A DNA stretch of 64,000 bases from Plectrocnemia conspersa (taxonomy: Eukaryota; Arthropoda; Insecta; Trichoptera; Polycentropodidae), in NCBI GenBank assembly GCA_009617715.1, contig VTFK01000094.1:682001-746000 (forward strand), written 5' to 3'. Numbering within the stretch: the first letter of the stretch is position 1; each line of letters opens with the position of its first letter. The notes beneath the pieces were generated by a model. It saw only the letters and a list, made by a program, of their open reading frames with translations. It was not told the origin of the DNA and did not search any database. This document shows positions 20,481 to 33,338 of the stretch, one piece after another. Position numbers and translations under genes: made by a program.

Positions 20481-22840
20481 GATTTATTACTCTGTCTCAT
20501 AATTACGTGTTTATTCAAAACGCATACTTTCCACTCTCAATCTGTTCTCAATCTCTTATATTTTGATTCCAAATATCGTGAATAAATATTAATTGGTTTA
20601 CTATATAATTGTCGAGCTTTAAAAATAACTAAAACCGGTTGGTTAGTTCTAAAAGTTTATATCTTGTTATTCTCATTAAGAGAAATACTCATCAGCCAGA
20701 GTTGATAACTTTATTAAGACATAAAAGTAGATAAAATCAGCTTTTCGAATCAAGAGATGTTGCCAGGTTTTGCCAGATGATAACAGTTAAAATCCCTGAA
20801 TTCAATTAAATTACCACAGTACAAACTAATCCGCAATTATGCTTCTGAGTAATTCGAATCTACCAGAACTATGAAAGTCACTGCACATATATATATACTA
20901 TATATATGATTAACCTTTGAGTAGTGAGTTAATTTATACACATTTGGTAATTTGATAGTATACACATGGTAATGAGTTAATTTGACGTATTTTTCTATAA
21001 TTATTTATGTTGTTATTTATTTATTATTATTATTTTATATAGCATTTATAGTAAATTTTAGAAAAAATAGTGATTCTCAACGTTTTAATGCTTTGGTTTA
21101 TTTTACTAAACTAATAATTGTTTCAATCTAAGAAATAACATAAAAACTTATTTGTAGTGTGGACATGTATTACTGATTTGCCATGTGTTAATTTATATAT
21201 GTATATAATATAACAATTGGAGTTTCTAAGTATTCGTTATTTTTAATTTTTCGAATATCGAATAGTAAACTATAAAATATTTGTTAAATACAGTTTGAAT
21301 GATGAATACATATTCATATATGCATATTTTTCTGTTAATCCTTTGAGCGGTATCGCCGTACATGTACGGCGGTCGATCTTTCACTGTTTTGAGTTATCTC
21401 AGATAGTTAAAAAAATTTCATATTTAACCAAAGAAATAATAAATAAAGAGCATTATATGTATATAATATTTTTTAAATTTGATTTAATATAAACGATTTC
21501 CATAGAAAATAATATTGATAATTATATTACTAGCTTATTTACTAGCATTGGATTGAAGCAACTACAACTCGATATTCCCAAAAATATTACCACACACATT
21601 TGTATTAATTTAAAATATTGATTAAAAAAACAATATCAGTCATTGGGCAAGTTCACAGTTACATATGTTTAATTCGTGAAATATGAGTAATTTCTAGAAT
21701 TTCGGCAATTAAAAAGTGTTTCCCTTCCTCAATATTTTATAAGCGACTGCTTGTAAGCCGTCATTAATAATTTTAAGATAAACTTCGCAAAAGATAAAGC
21801 ACAATTGAGCTAAACAATACTACAGCGGTATATCGGAGTTAAAAGACTAGCGTGTGTTTTTAGAGCGAGTGCAATATTCATCTAGAAATTAAAAATTTCA
21901 ATAGTTAAAAAAATAGGCAAAAACATTCTGGCAATTAAGATATCCTTTGATATTAATTAAAATACAAGACGCTCACATCTTAAACCGATATGTTTATTAT
22001 ACTAGCACTTTAATCTCTATGCTTCGTTTTCGAGAGATTAATTAAGTTCAATAATGTATACGTTCGAATTTAAAAACATCATGAATCAATTAATAAATTC
22101 AAGTTTGTGCCACTGCTTTAATTATGCTTTTAATTAATGGCAACTTCTAGAGAGCCCCCGCAGCTTTGGATATGCATCCATTTAATCTTCGCACTCGATC
22201 ATAAAGTCCTATCCTTTTCAACGGTGTGGTAACCGAGATGATAAAGGTCCCGGATCTGCGGTTCTGTAGACCGGATTCTGCACACTATAGAGACGGGTTT
22301 TATTACGATGATAATAAAACGCGAGTGTTTATTTGAGTTGCGAAAAAAATCAAAATTAAAAAAATTAGATTACATCATGCATATATTTTGAATGAACCGA
22401 CAAATTGTTGATGTAATTAATACATCGTTATGAGGAGACTCATTTTTAATTGGTTATTAATTAACAAAACTGACGTAGCAAAGTTTAAGTTATATGATAT
22501 ATGTATGTCATATGATCAACGCGTGTATTATAGAGAAAAATCTGCAAAAAAGGGCATTCTTTTTAATTAAGAATGACGAAAAATGATTGTAAGATCTTCG
22601 CTTCGATAATTAATTAATGTTTATTTGTTTTAATTATGAGGCATAGCTTGTATTTGATTTTATGATATGGTCGTTTTAGTTCTAACTTATAAGTATCCCA
22701 ATATGGAATATGATATACATAATTGATTTTTTTACAAAACGATTACTTTTAAGCAACATTGCATATATATTTTTAATTATTTTTAATTTATTTTACATAC
22801 ATAATTCCATATTGTAACTGGTAGTGCACGATTACGAAAA
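20481..22840. other. Mostly AT-rich DNA with an 18-bp palindrome
   Basis: At 21335 the sequence reads TTAATCCTTTGAGCGGTATC. It is followed by the perfect 18-bp palindrome CGCCGTACATGTACGGCG (21354-21371). The TTAA(T/C)CCTTTGA start resembles the end of the MITE at 49443, so this may be one end of a related element; no matching second end was found. The motif TCCCGGATCTGCGGT at 22248 also occurs at 16203. Otherwise nothing is recognised. Confidence 0.4.
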
Positions 22841-23600
22841 TGCATGTGTGTCAAAGGCACGCGGACGGTAACTATTTATACAGATAAATTATCAAGTCAC
22901 ATTTGCTCAATCGAAAAAAGTGACGCTCAACACGCGACTACGTTTTCTACTCCACCTGCCCAGGTCTGTCAAAGGTCATCCCGAATTGATCGATTGAATA
23001 ATCTAATCGCTCAGAGACTACCGTTACGTTATTATGTAATGGTCGTTTTCCCATCGATAGAGCAGCGTGTCAAAGGCGAGATTTCTCGCAAAATTACAAC
23101 AATGGCGAATTGCGAATTATTGCAATATTGTGACCGCTGCCCGTTATGACACGTGTTGCGTCACCGGCAGTTCAAACGAAACCAAAAGTTGGCGTATCCG
23201 ATTCAAAGCTTCTTTTTGTCGACGTCTATAATCGGATTATTATTACCACATTTTATGGTGCGATGCGCGAGGGCAATAAATCGATTTTCTGACCAAAGCC
23301 GTGGAAACCCAATACGAAACAAAGGGCCGGCGTCCTTGAAACTTGTCTGGTGTAGTGCAACGATCTATTAAAACAGGTTGCGTACGATTTTTCTAGACGT
23401 TCGTTTTTCACACGAGCGCTTCGTGTTTCCCGCCCATATGATGGAGATTATTGCATTATGTGGGAGGATGCTGGGATAATCCGCTGCATAGCATAATACG
23501 CCCTACGCGAGCTTGATGCTGCTTGATGATTTTTTTTCAAATGAAAAATATGTTGTTGCGTGTGAAAATGAGAACGGCGCGCTTACAATCGAAGGGTTAG
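22841..23600. other. CpG-rich block, function unknown
   Basis: CpG-rich, with a 101-codon + strand ATG frame (22844, MCVKGTRTVTIYTDKLSSHI). That frame has no recognisable family and no clear splice context. A regulatory or promoter role within the large intron is possible but not shown. Confidence 0.3.
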
Positions 23601-24833
23601 TGCTCTGATTATTTTCATTGAAGTAAAGAAAATATTCATAAATAAATTATCAACTTAACAAGAAAACTTGTAAGCAACAAAACCAAATAAAATATATCAT
23701 ATTCATAAGTATTTTGATTATAACTATGTTATACAAATGTTTTTTAAATGATAAAAGCGCATTTATAGGCTAAACTCTCAAGACTACTTTCAATAAATTA
23801 GACATTTATAACTTACGCTCTTAGTAAATATACTGTTTTATATGCTTGAATCTTTTGCTGATTGTAATAATTATAGTATACATAGTTACAATTATTAAAA
23901 ATATACATTGATTAATTGTCTCAAATATTGTTATACCTGCTGCTAGCGCCTTGTACTAACCAGTATTAATGTTACAGTAGATGTTATGCAAAATCAAATT
24001 TGTCCCTTAAACTTCTTACTTTCTTAATTAATTTGTTATCATAACCCAATTTTATAAGATATAATATATAACTTGTCTACACAAATATATTATTGTTGAA
24101 GAATTATGTCAATAAAAAGTGGGTATTTTTATTTTTTAAATGTATGTAATACATAATATTATATAATATATGTGCTTGACCTCCTTTAATTTTACCATAT
24201 AGTTAACCTTTGTCACTGTTTTTAAGTATTTAACAAAAAACCAAGTTCAAGTAGGCTATTAACATTTTTGCGGCGCTTACATTTTTTTAGCTTGTTTTTT
24301 TGCAAAGGATTTATATAAAAGATGATACATCATAGACAACTTCACAAAGCCTAATAAAAATCTAACGTAAAAGTATTGCCTATTAATAAAATTATTACAC
24401 TAGTGTGTTAAGTCAATGACAAAGACTTGCTCTACATAAATTGAGCAATATGCATTTGCATATTAAGGTCAGATTTCGCTCTCGCATGAATATCGATTTC
24501 AAAAAATAATGATCAATCAAAATTACTGCACATTTAGAGTGGTTGCATTCTAATTTTGATAACCGAACTTGATCTTGAACGTTACTAACCGGACGCCTTT
24601 AATTATGGCTTTACAAAAAATAATAACGATACACGTACGATAATTCGTATGCAATCGATCGACTATTATTATTATGCAATATTTTATAGCTGATATGTTT
24701 TTTTAACTAGCACGGTTTCTTCACTTGCACTTTTGCATATTGTTACTTAATCGACCTTCGCGGCTTCGTACGGTAATATTTGTGTTTATGTTTTTTTTTC
24801 GTATTCTTTATACAACAATATGCTATTACTCAC
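23601..24833. other. AT-rich DNA downstream of candidate exon C
   Basis: Contains one half of a short repeat pair. TTGTTATACCTGCTGCTAGC at about 23929 resembles TTGTTATACGCGCTGCTAGT at about 26710. No coding exon or other element was seen. Confidence 0.4.
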
Positions 24834-24908
24834 TTCTAATGTCACTTCGTTGGTAGTTTGCTTGTCTTCGTTGGGCGTCGGCGACAATCTGTTAATCTTC
24901 TTGTCCAT
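24834..24908 (-). CDS. Candidate alternative first exon C of the unidentified membrane protein gene
   Basis: Twenty-five codons from an ATG at 24908 (MDKKINRLSPTPNEDKQTTN, ending EVTLE). It ends in phase 0 at TTAGAA|GTGAGT, a near-consensus donor. Joined to the body exon it would read ...EVTLE-LENEILGTRW.... The polar, protein-like composition, strong donor and matching phase make this one of the better candidates. The intron to the body would be 16.2 kb. The 5' UTR and promoter would lie in the GC-rich sequence at 24.91-25.34 kb. No membership in another gene could be seen. Confidence 0.55.
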
Positions 24909-25340
24909 CGTAAAAGTTTAAACTGTCAGATTGATGACAGTTTTGTCAGTCGGTCATGCACTCTGTTTTTCTGCTGTTGTTTATCTCGCGGGTAGGAAAG
25001 CTCGATGTCACTTCGCCTTTTCCCTTTTGTTAGTCAAGATCAGTCAAGAAAGACCAAACAACCCTTGAACAGCTACAAATCTCTCTCGCCCTTTCCGTGT
25101 GAGAACGCCGAAAACGAACGCTCGCGGTCCTCGCGGCAAGGCGACTAGAGTTGTACTGAAATGCGCGAGGCCGATCTCCGCTTAATAAATGTACAATACA
25201 CACCACCGCTGGCTGGCAGAACAACTGTTGTGTTCGGCGCTGCACTTTTTCGTATTTCGAAGGCTGCGCTCGTAAGGTCCTGTTTTGGTGTTTTTGGGAC
25301 GGTGGATTGGATTTTGATCGATGGAAAAAATAAGTTAATG
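24909..25340 (-). promoter_or_regulatory. Probable promoter/5' UTR region of exon C
   Basis: A GC-richer block directly upstream of the exon C ATG on the minus strand, with several TCAGT/CAGT initiator-like elements close to the exon. Open frames on both strands here look like composition effects. The start site is not determinable by eye. Confidence 0.35.
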
Positions 25341-25581
25341 TTCTCTATTGATGAATAGCCTATGTATGACTGAACATACTATAAAGTATTCAATGATATT
25401 TGTGTACCTCTTTTAATCAATACATACTTTTTTTTACTGGTAGTTTGGTTTCAGATTACTTATAGTATAATTTAATTATCAGTTAATTTCCAAGAAGATG
25501 CGAGTGATTGGATATTTGCAATAAAATCAATGATACATCTAATATATACATATATAATCACTAACGTTAAAAATAGTATTA

Positions 25582-26165
25582 CAGCAGAACCTTATTTTAC
25601 GAGCATAATTCGTTCCGATAACGTGCTCGTATTTCAAAACACACGTATATCAAAGCAATTTACCTTATAAAAAATAGTGGAAATTTAAATTGCTTCGTTC
25701 CAAAAGTCAAAAATATTCATGTATAAAATAAACGTGTATTAGTATTATTTAAATTGACTAAAAATATTAATTTATTAATTATTCATACTAGGATCACTGA
25801 AATTTAACAGTGATAACTCAATGAAATATTTTTATTGATTTTGCCTTCTTTTGAGGATTTGGCGAAAGTGTGACATTACATTTAATTTAATAGTGATGCT
25901 TTTCTACGAAATTTTGCATTGTTTCCCATATCCCTAATCTCACTTGAAGTGATGAATTCTGTTTTTTTCTTATTCTCCTCAAACGAGGTTTTTTTCTGTA
26001 GTCTTGTGAATATCATCCTCATTCACCTCCAGTCCCATGTTCTTCCCCAATCGACAATTGGCGGTTCAAACAAACTCGTCAATTTGGCCACAATTTTCTT
26101 CAAACAGAATTTAGGGTTCTCTTGGTAACCCCAACTCATGCTCTATCGATGATCTTGAGGCAGCT
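25582..26165 (-). pseudogene. Tigger/pogo transposase remnant with one terminal repeat
   Basis: The element end at 25582 reads CAGCAGAACCTTATTTTACG, then AGCATAATTCGTTCCG. It is preceded by TA, as expected of a pogo-type element. On the minus strand, frames broken by stops and shifts resemble the C-terminal part of Tigger-type DDE transposases: GKNMGLEVNEDDIHK, then MQNFVEKHH, then SHFRQILKRRQ. The catalytic region and the other terminus are absent. It is a dead 3' fragment of an autonomous element. Confidence 0.75.
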
Positions 26166-27283
26166 CACAATTTGGAAATGATTTTTTCAAAAGTCTGAAA
26201 GTAAGATTTGTTTTTTTGGTCTGTTCGAAGCCTGGTGTAAAACATTTTAAAGTTCGAAATGCTCTGCTAATCCATGTAATGGAAAGTATTATTGGAAGGA
26301 AAAAAAATGATCTTAACAAAGTATTTCATTCTTAATATCTGGAGGATGAGTATGAGCATTATCCATATTATCTAACCAGTAAGACTGACTGGCAAATTGT
26401 TTTCCAAAAGGTGTGTCATTACTGCAAGAAGAACTATTGTATACTGCTATAATACATTTTTTAAATACATAAATCGTATTTATCAAACGTGTTGTAACAA
26501 GATTTGCATTTAATTGCAAAAATTGCATGTATAAAATAACAATTTAGAAGCAAAAAAATATATTTCTAATTGTTAAAAACAAGACCTCATAAAGTAAATA
26601 ATCCTCCATTATAATTAAATTTGTAGATTAACTAAATTTATCTATAGCAGAAAGCTAAAAATCTGAAATTATATTATTAAAAACAGGTATTAATTATTTG
26701 TCTGAAGCATTGTTATACGCGCTGCTAGTGCCTTGGAATAACACCTGTATTTCTACTACGCTAAATAATAGGAGTAATATATTATATATATTATATTACA
26801 GAAATGATACAAATCGGACTCTTAACTATAGATTTTGATTCGAAACGACTTTTTGAAAGAGAGTATTCTTACAAAAACTGAGGGATGTATTGTTTACGAT
26901 TAAACCTACTCCAAATTAGCAGATTTCTCAGTTGTAAATAATTTAAAAATTTAAAAACGTACTCGAATAGGCAAATCATAGTTGAAAATGCTATATTTTT
27001 TCTGAAACAGTACTTTAAATTAAACAAATTTAATTCGAAATTTTGAAATTTACTTTCTGTATGTACTAATTTAATATGCAAATAATATTCTACGGCAAAT
27101 AAAATATATATGTTTTATTATCAATATATATATTATTTTGAGAATATATAAGATTGACAATGACTTTCTCGAGAATTATAGAAAAATACAGTCGTAAAAT
27201 TGTTCTTCTTGCAAAGTGAAAAATGTAAAGACACAGAAACATTACATTTATTTTGCACAGTCGGTGCCTAAAAACAACGTTCA
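26166..27283. other. AT-rich DNA, nothing recognised
   Basis: Apart from the short similarity to 23.93 kb at about 26710, there is no defined structure. Open frames at 26313-26528 and 26869-27284 on the minus strand are AT-driven. Confidence 0.4.
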
Positions 27284-27430
27284 ACGCGTGATAATCATGT
27301 GTTCCTAATTTTCTGCCTTGTGATTGGTCTGTCGCCTTGAGGGACGGTACTGGTGTGTGTAATTACACAGGGTGGTGTTGGTTTGTTGTTCTCGAGGTAC
27401 GATTGTCAAGATTATTATCTTATTACCCCC
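27284..27430 (+). repeat. Dispersed repeat R3, copy A
   Basis: The run CTTGTGATTGGTCTGTCGCC, TTGAGGGACGGTACTGG, ACACAGGGTGGT and TTGTTCTCGA parallels 49201-49327 in order and spacing. It is GC-rich relative to its surroundings. It contributes the start of an apparent 116-codon frame at 27353, which I therefore do not call as a gene. It may be a SINE body. Confidence 0.7.
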
Positions 27431-30400
27431 TTCACTATTGTTATAATTAATGTTTTATTTATTTTAATCCTTGTTTTGCTCTACGTGTATTTTTTATTTC
27501 CGAGTCCGATCCTATGCAGTCCTCAATTTGGAATGATTTCAGGGAATGTTAAGAAGCTTTTTAAAATAAATTTCGATGATGAACTTCGACACCCTCATGG
27601 CTTATCCGTTTTTGTTAACTACTTAATGGAATTAATACTGAATTGTTTTCATCTGGTTTTTGTATGCTTCGCTCGTGAATTTGTATTATATGATTTTACA
27701 TGAAAGAAACTTTAATTTATCAAGTAAATTCCTATGATATCGAGTGACTGTATTATTCAAAGCGAATTCGAGGAATAAACGGTATTGGTTCTAAATATAA
27801 TAAGCTGATATGTTGCTTGTCACATATGTATTTAATGCATTCCATTACGCAAATTCGCCAGCAGCATAATAGTACTATTAACTTTTTGCTGTGGTAATAC
27901 ACTTCGATTCAAGAAATTTTGGAACTCAAGTACATAGCTTCATGTTCTTATTTTATCTTGTCAATTATGTAAAAGGACGTTCTGCAACTGGCTCCATTGA
28001 TTTCCTTTACTGGTATTGTTTAAGTATTGCTTGATTTGAAGCCACATTGAATCTGTATTATATTGTTGTAATTTAAATTATTATGGAAGTATCTACCTAC
28101 ATAATAATATTCTTTACAAAAAGCTACATTTAACAATTAAACATTAATTTGGCTAAAATATTTGGTTATAAGTTTTGGTAAAACTGACAAATCAAATGAG
28201 AACTTTGAAAAATATGACATAACATTTTTGTTCCTCGTACAGCCAATTAATATTAAAATATGTATTTCGTTTCTCGAAATATTTATATGTATTGACCAAA
28301 GTTAAATTAAATTTTTGCAATCACTTCTGAGATATTTCTCGCACTCGTTTGTCAATTAGAAATCGCGATACTGATGAAAAATTGCCAAATAAACATATAT
28401 CGCTTAACACGTTATTATGCAAATCGTGAAATAATTTCGCGATTTGTCCAATGACAGTGGTGAAATTGTTTTCGCTAGACCATTCCATACGATTCTGAGT
28501 AATCCTTTGAATCGCTGTGTTATTGTTCTAAACGCAACATCTAACTTAACCTTGTCACATATTTTATTTGATTACCTAATCGGACGAGATTTATTTCCAA
28601 AACAGTGTCATAAAAAATGTTCTTACTGATGTTGTTTCCTACTGCGATTTTTTACAGTGCCCAGCTATAAGGTTAGATGGTTAATCGCTGCGTACAATTT
28701 GATAAAAATTAATTTGAAGATGTTATCTTACGCATATTATATTATGTATGCAATTAAAAATACATAAGATCTTGTGCGAGCTAATGACTATTTAAATTCG
28801 CTACAAAACTTTGATGTTGTATTTACATGTTTTGCGAGGAATTTATATCGTATTGAAAACAATGTTGTAGCAAATTGTAAATAAGGCATTTAACAGTAAA
28901 TTCAAGTCCATGGAACATGTTTGTAATTTTTTTTTATTTCTTTGTGTATTTTGTGCGCCGACAATTTTCAAACGCTAAGCAAATGTGCAAATATTTGCAA
29001 GGAGTGACCGACGTGCTCGCGTCGTTGTACTGCAAGAACAATGTTTTGCTCGAGAAGATTTTTATCATATATACAGATCATCAGATAGACAATGCGTCAG
29101 ATTTAGAGGGGTGTAAATTAACTCTTGCGGTTATGTGTTGGTACATGTATAATTACTTGATATCTGACCGCAACGTTTGGGATTTTTTTCCAATCGTGGA
29201 TAGTTCGCCTTTGCGGTGAGTAATTGTTATTATTTCGATCATTACTCTAATCGACCGAAGCTGAATTTCCTCGGTGTGTTTATCCAATGTTCGTCATCAT
29301 AGCAACAGTGGTAGGAATTTCCAATATTTACATACAAGTCGAACGCAACTCGTTCTCGTATGTTTTTCGGAAATGATCTCCTCGCATTCTTCTGAAGAAT
29401 CTCGAAACAACTTCTGACGTTCGTAATCCATCTGATTTTTTGAGTATTTTCAAATAGAAAAAAATAACATGTCGGTCGCTAAGCGTTTGCCTGTGTTTGA
29501 GTGTTTTGCAAGGTGTTTTTAAATTGACATAATGCCTTTGTTGTGTTTGGTAACGTAATGTAATAGCGTTAAGCAACGCCCGAAGCGGTCAATGCTTGGA
29601 TGGTTAGCTCGACTTTGCGCGCTATTGATTTTTGTTCATGATCAACCGTAATTTTTTTGTGCAATTTTTATTCGAAATAATTTTACAATACAATGTACAA
29701 AATTAAGTAAAGCGGCGTACCGGTGAGCAGCTTATGTAAAATAATATATTATAATCTGTGTTATTATTTTATATCGCACGCATTTTTTTCCCAACATTAT
29801 GCGGGCACATGTTGCTTATTCATAAAAAACTAGTTTCGCATTTTAATTAAATATTTTTCTACCGTTGTTGGCGCTAAAACGACTCGTTAATTCGTATAAT
29901 ACATATATCAAATATATAATTGATTTATGCGATGATCCTAAATCATCCTTCAGAACCTATGATGGTTTTAATCTTACCTTGATTTTTTCTCGATTAATAA
30001 TACGTGTTGATTTGAAAAACACGACCTCACACATAAGGAAGATCTGTCATTATTCGAATGTGCTTTTTATATTAAATTTGGGGTTAAATTTGCGGGTCAA
30101 CTTATTGCGTTGATTTATTATTACTGTTATTGAGCATTATTGACTGTATGTTAATAAAATATTGATTTCTTAGGTATGAGTTGTTTTGTCTAAAAAGTAA
30201 TGAAGTTGATTGATAAACACGATTTGAATCGCCGGTCCAAGACCTCAAACTGATAAAAACTTTACTGAAAGATAATCCATCATAAATGTTTTATTGAATA
30301 TTTATTTTTTATAATGAAATATAACACGCGAGTAATTTAAAGCGTATATTAATTAGAAATGGTTCTCATTATAAAGCGTAACTATCGCCATTATAAAATA

Positions 30401-31083
30401 TTCTAAGCAATATGTACTATTGTTTATTATAACTATAATAAAAATCAAATATTATTTATTAGGTGAAGACAGCTTTCAAAATTTTATCCATACAATATCT
30501 ATTAAGGTTTTAAATTATTATAATTATAATTCGCTACCGTGACCAATATATATATATTACTATAGAAAAGCCTCTTAACGACATTCTGATTGTCCGCCGT
30601 TGCAGAAAAATGTCGGTTTAAATGTTACTTGAATCTGCTCGGACTCTGTGATTCAAACCGCTGCCATTTTAATAATGCAGCAGGAACGGGTTTGCCAGCG
30701 CTGATTATTATCATTATTTTCTATTTATTTTTTTACTCTCGGAGTATAGTCACTTTTTCATCAGATTGCAAAAAAAATGATTCTTAAATTACCACTCAGG
30801 TTTACAAAAAAAAAAATTCTACACTATTACAAATTAAATAATGAAAGAATACACGTGAAAATAAAAGGTTTTCGTTGACTTTGAATAATATTAAAACCAG
30901 ATTAGACTCGTAAAGGATGTCCTATGGCGACCTTGTGTAATGTTGACATTTTAATCTGCTTCCCTATATTTACATTAATTTGTTGGTTTCAGTGTCGTAA
31001 ATGATAAACTTAATATCTTCTGACGGTTGATAAATGTTGCTAATTTATAAAATAAATTAGTTATTCATATATTCCACATACAT
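27431..31083. other. Long AT-rich stretch without a supported gene
   Basis: Several 60-100-codon frames exist, the longest at 28917-29219. That one ends at TTTGCG|GTGAGT, a donor-like sequence on the + strand, but the encoded peptide shows no family features. No element ends or RNA genes were recognised. Confidence 0.35.
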
Positions 31084-31222
31084 TGCATATTATGTTTTAC
31101 CTTGATACAATAAGAAGAGCCTTTTACGTATTATTATTATTACAAAAGCTGTGATAAAAGTCGCTGCTCTATGTAAAAATAGCTCCTAAACGTGCTAACA
31201 AGGTGCAATGAAACGCAACTAC
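31084..31222 (+). repeat. Dispersed repeat R4, copy A
   Basis: ATGTTTTACCTTGATACA, then CTGCTCTATGTAAAAATAGC, CCTAAACGTGCTAACAAGGT and GCAACTA follow the same order as 33221-33338. The segment TTTTACCTTGATAC also occurs inside the MITE at 49443-49683, hinting at a common source. Confidence 0.7.
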
Positions 31223-32680
31223 GCTATATTGGTTTTTATATTAGAGTAGATAAATGTTGGCAATATATTGTAAAATAACTATTGTTATTTTAAGAAGATG
31301 CTTTGTTTTGTGATAATTTAGTGCATCAATTATTAATTCGTGACTCTCCAAAACGTTGCCAATCTAACTGTCTTTGCAACGCCCAAATTAATATTTTATT
31401 GTGTTTTGAGATACATAGCAAAGCTTTGAGTCTAAGATATTGTCTACATAATGCCTCAGAATCATATTAAATTGACAGGAACTTCGAATCTAACTGTTTT
31501 TGATTAGCATGAGCCAGTAACGATTTTGAAAAAGCTTTCAGTACTAGACACATCACGTTTAAATAAGTACGCAGGGTTTTGTGAAACTTTTAACGAATGA
31601 AGCATGACATGTAAAGCTTATTATCGACTATTATGCTTACTACTTATTCGACCAATCCAATATTTCGCTTTAGATAGGTAGTTTAATATAAATACAAAGT
31701 TCTCAAAATTGCGTTAAAAATTATTAATGCTTTAAAAAAAATACTGTAAAACTCATCTGTCCATATTAAGATTTAACGCAAATAAACCTGCGAGTATTAT
31801 GAGTAGGCGGTTCTACAGAGTGAGTACGCAAATATAACGATAAACAACGTTTAAAGTGTCAAAGGAAAATATTTGTTTAATTAAAAAAATATACGTCCGA
31901 ATCAGTCGTGTCATTTTATAAGACCTGGGTTAAATTTCTATCGTGAGATGTGATTTTTTATATTATCTTTATTTCACGGGTGAATTTTGTAATGAATAAT
32001 TATATAAAATCGAGCTAGGTCGAATATACTACAATATAAGCTATAAAAAATCTAATAAAGAATTTGTTCATTTTTTATACAAGACAAATTTATTGTCTTA
32101 TTGAAGTGTTGAACTCTGGTTTTCGGACATCAAGCTGGACCAGGTTTGACGGGAAGAGAGAAGCGGTGTTTTTTTCGATTTATTCCATCTATACAAATTG
32201 AATGTGTTCGAATGAAGTTTTGTTGATGTTGTTAGTAGCGAATCTCGAACGTAAGTTATTTATTCAGGCGCTATATATCCATTTTTACACACATAGCCAG
32301 CCTGAGGGAGGCTTAGGGCTCGCCCACTTTTTGCTGCCATGACATTTTACCGTCCGTTTTTTATTAGACTTTTGTGGCCGTTGCGCAGCTATTTAAGAAG
32401 GTTACCATGTGATGTCTAGACAAGTTACGAATGGCCAGTAAAATTTGAACAAGCCGCGAAGCGGTGCTATTGTTGTCAAGGCATTTCTGGCGGATGCTTT
32501 TTCGTATCTCTTCATTTTACGCACGGTATGTTTTAGCCCGGTTTTGTTTTTAATTTATTTATAGCTCCATTAACGTCATAGAAGTTTTGTTCTTACGCTA
32601 ATTTCTAGTCGCGGGTAGTCTCCATCGATAGACTAAATTTAGCCCATAGAGTTGTATGTAAAAATACGTACGGTATTTTT
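31223..32680. other. Intronic DNA, nothing firm
   Basis: AT-rich, with a moderately GC-rich portion near 32.27-32.53 kb. No supported exon, element end or RNA gene. Confidence 0.35.
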
Positions 32681-32765
32681 TATCTTCCGTTGTAACTTGA
32701 CTGGCGTAAGTCTGATGCATTACAACGGGGTTATTCTGTACCAACTGACTAAGTCAATCAGACAT
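32681..32765 (+). repeat. Dispersed repeat R5, copy A
   Basis: Matches 53066-53150: TTCCGTTGTAACTTGACTGG, AAGTCTGATGCATTACAACG, CTGTACCAACTG and CAATCAGACAT appear in the same order. It includes an internal inverted pair, CCGTTGTAA and TTACAACGG, that could form a hairpin. Confidence 0.7.
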
Positions 32766-32804
32766 AATGAATATATAGAACAATATATGTCACTTTGCAA
32801 TTGA

Positions 32805-32935
32805 GGACGGTTTTTTAATAATGGCAGATTCTTGAATTTTTTTCTGATAAGGGTGAGTTGATCAGATTTTCATCAGGGTCCAAAAGTAAAATCGAGCAAA
32901 ATTTGAAACGGATGGAATATAATATAGTTATATAA
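32805..32935 (+). repeat. Dispersed repeat R6, copy A
   Basis: The segment TCAGGGTCCAAAAGTAAAAT, CGAGCAAAATTTGAAAC parallels 36.90-37.03 kb (TCAGGGTCCTATTGTGCAAC, TGAGCAAATTTTGAAAC). It is diverged, with approximate ends. Confidence 0.5.
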
Positions 32936-33220
32936 GTAAATGTATATCAATATAAGTAAATTTATATTAAGAAAAAGGAAGAGGTCTAAAATTGTGGGGT
33001 GTGCTATATTTTATTTGAGTGCAAATGATCAAAATTTAAAATGTATATAATATAAGGGGCCGGGTCGCTTAGAAAAGGCGGGAGTATGCCTATGTTTTAT
33101 GCTGAGTCCTGTGTAATAACCATTTAAAATTTTGCTTTAGGATTTCTAGTTTGTATAAGGAGTAAACATTATTTAATTGTATATATACACATACTATACT
33201 TGTATATATTGTGCATATAA
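32936..33220. other. Short AT-rich spacer between repeats
   Basis: Contains GGGGCCGGGTCGCTTAGAAA near 33056 as the only GC-rich feature. No gene seen. Confidence 0.3.
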
Positions 33221-33338
33221 GTGTACAAATGTTTTACCTTGATACATTATTATGAAGAATTATTGTTTTTTAAACAGTTCGTTGTTCTATGTGAAAAACG
33301 ATCCTAAACGTGCTAACAGGATGCAATATGACGCAACT
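33221..33338 (+). repeat. Dispersed repeat R4, copy B
   Basis: Second copy of the repeat at 31084-31222. It shares GTTTTACCTTGATACA, TTGTTCTATGTGAAAAACG, TCCTAAACGTGCTAACAGG and GACGCAACTAA. The two copies lie in direct orientation 2.1 kb apart. Confidence 0.7.

Noticed and set aside
20880..20912. ATATAT microsatellite
   Set aside because: Simple AT repeats are common in this AT-rich DNA and carry no further signal.
27353..27703. 116-codon + strand frame with hydrophobic stretches
   Set aside because: It begins inside dispersed repeat R3 and is otherwise AT-driven; no family features or splice context.
28917..29219. + strand exon ending at GCG|GTGAGT
   Set aside because: The donor-like site falls at the end of an AT-driven frame without protein-like motifs and without a partner exon.
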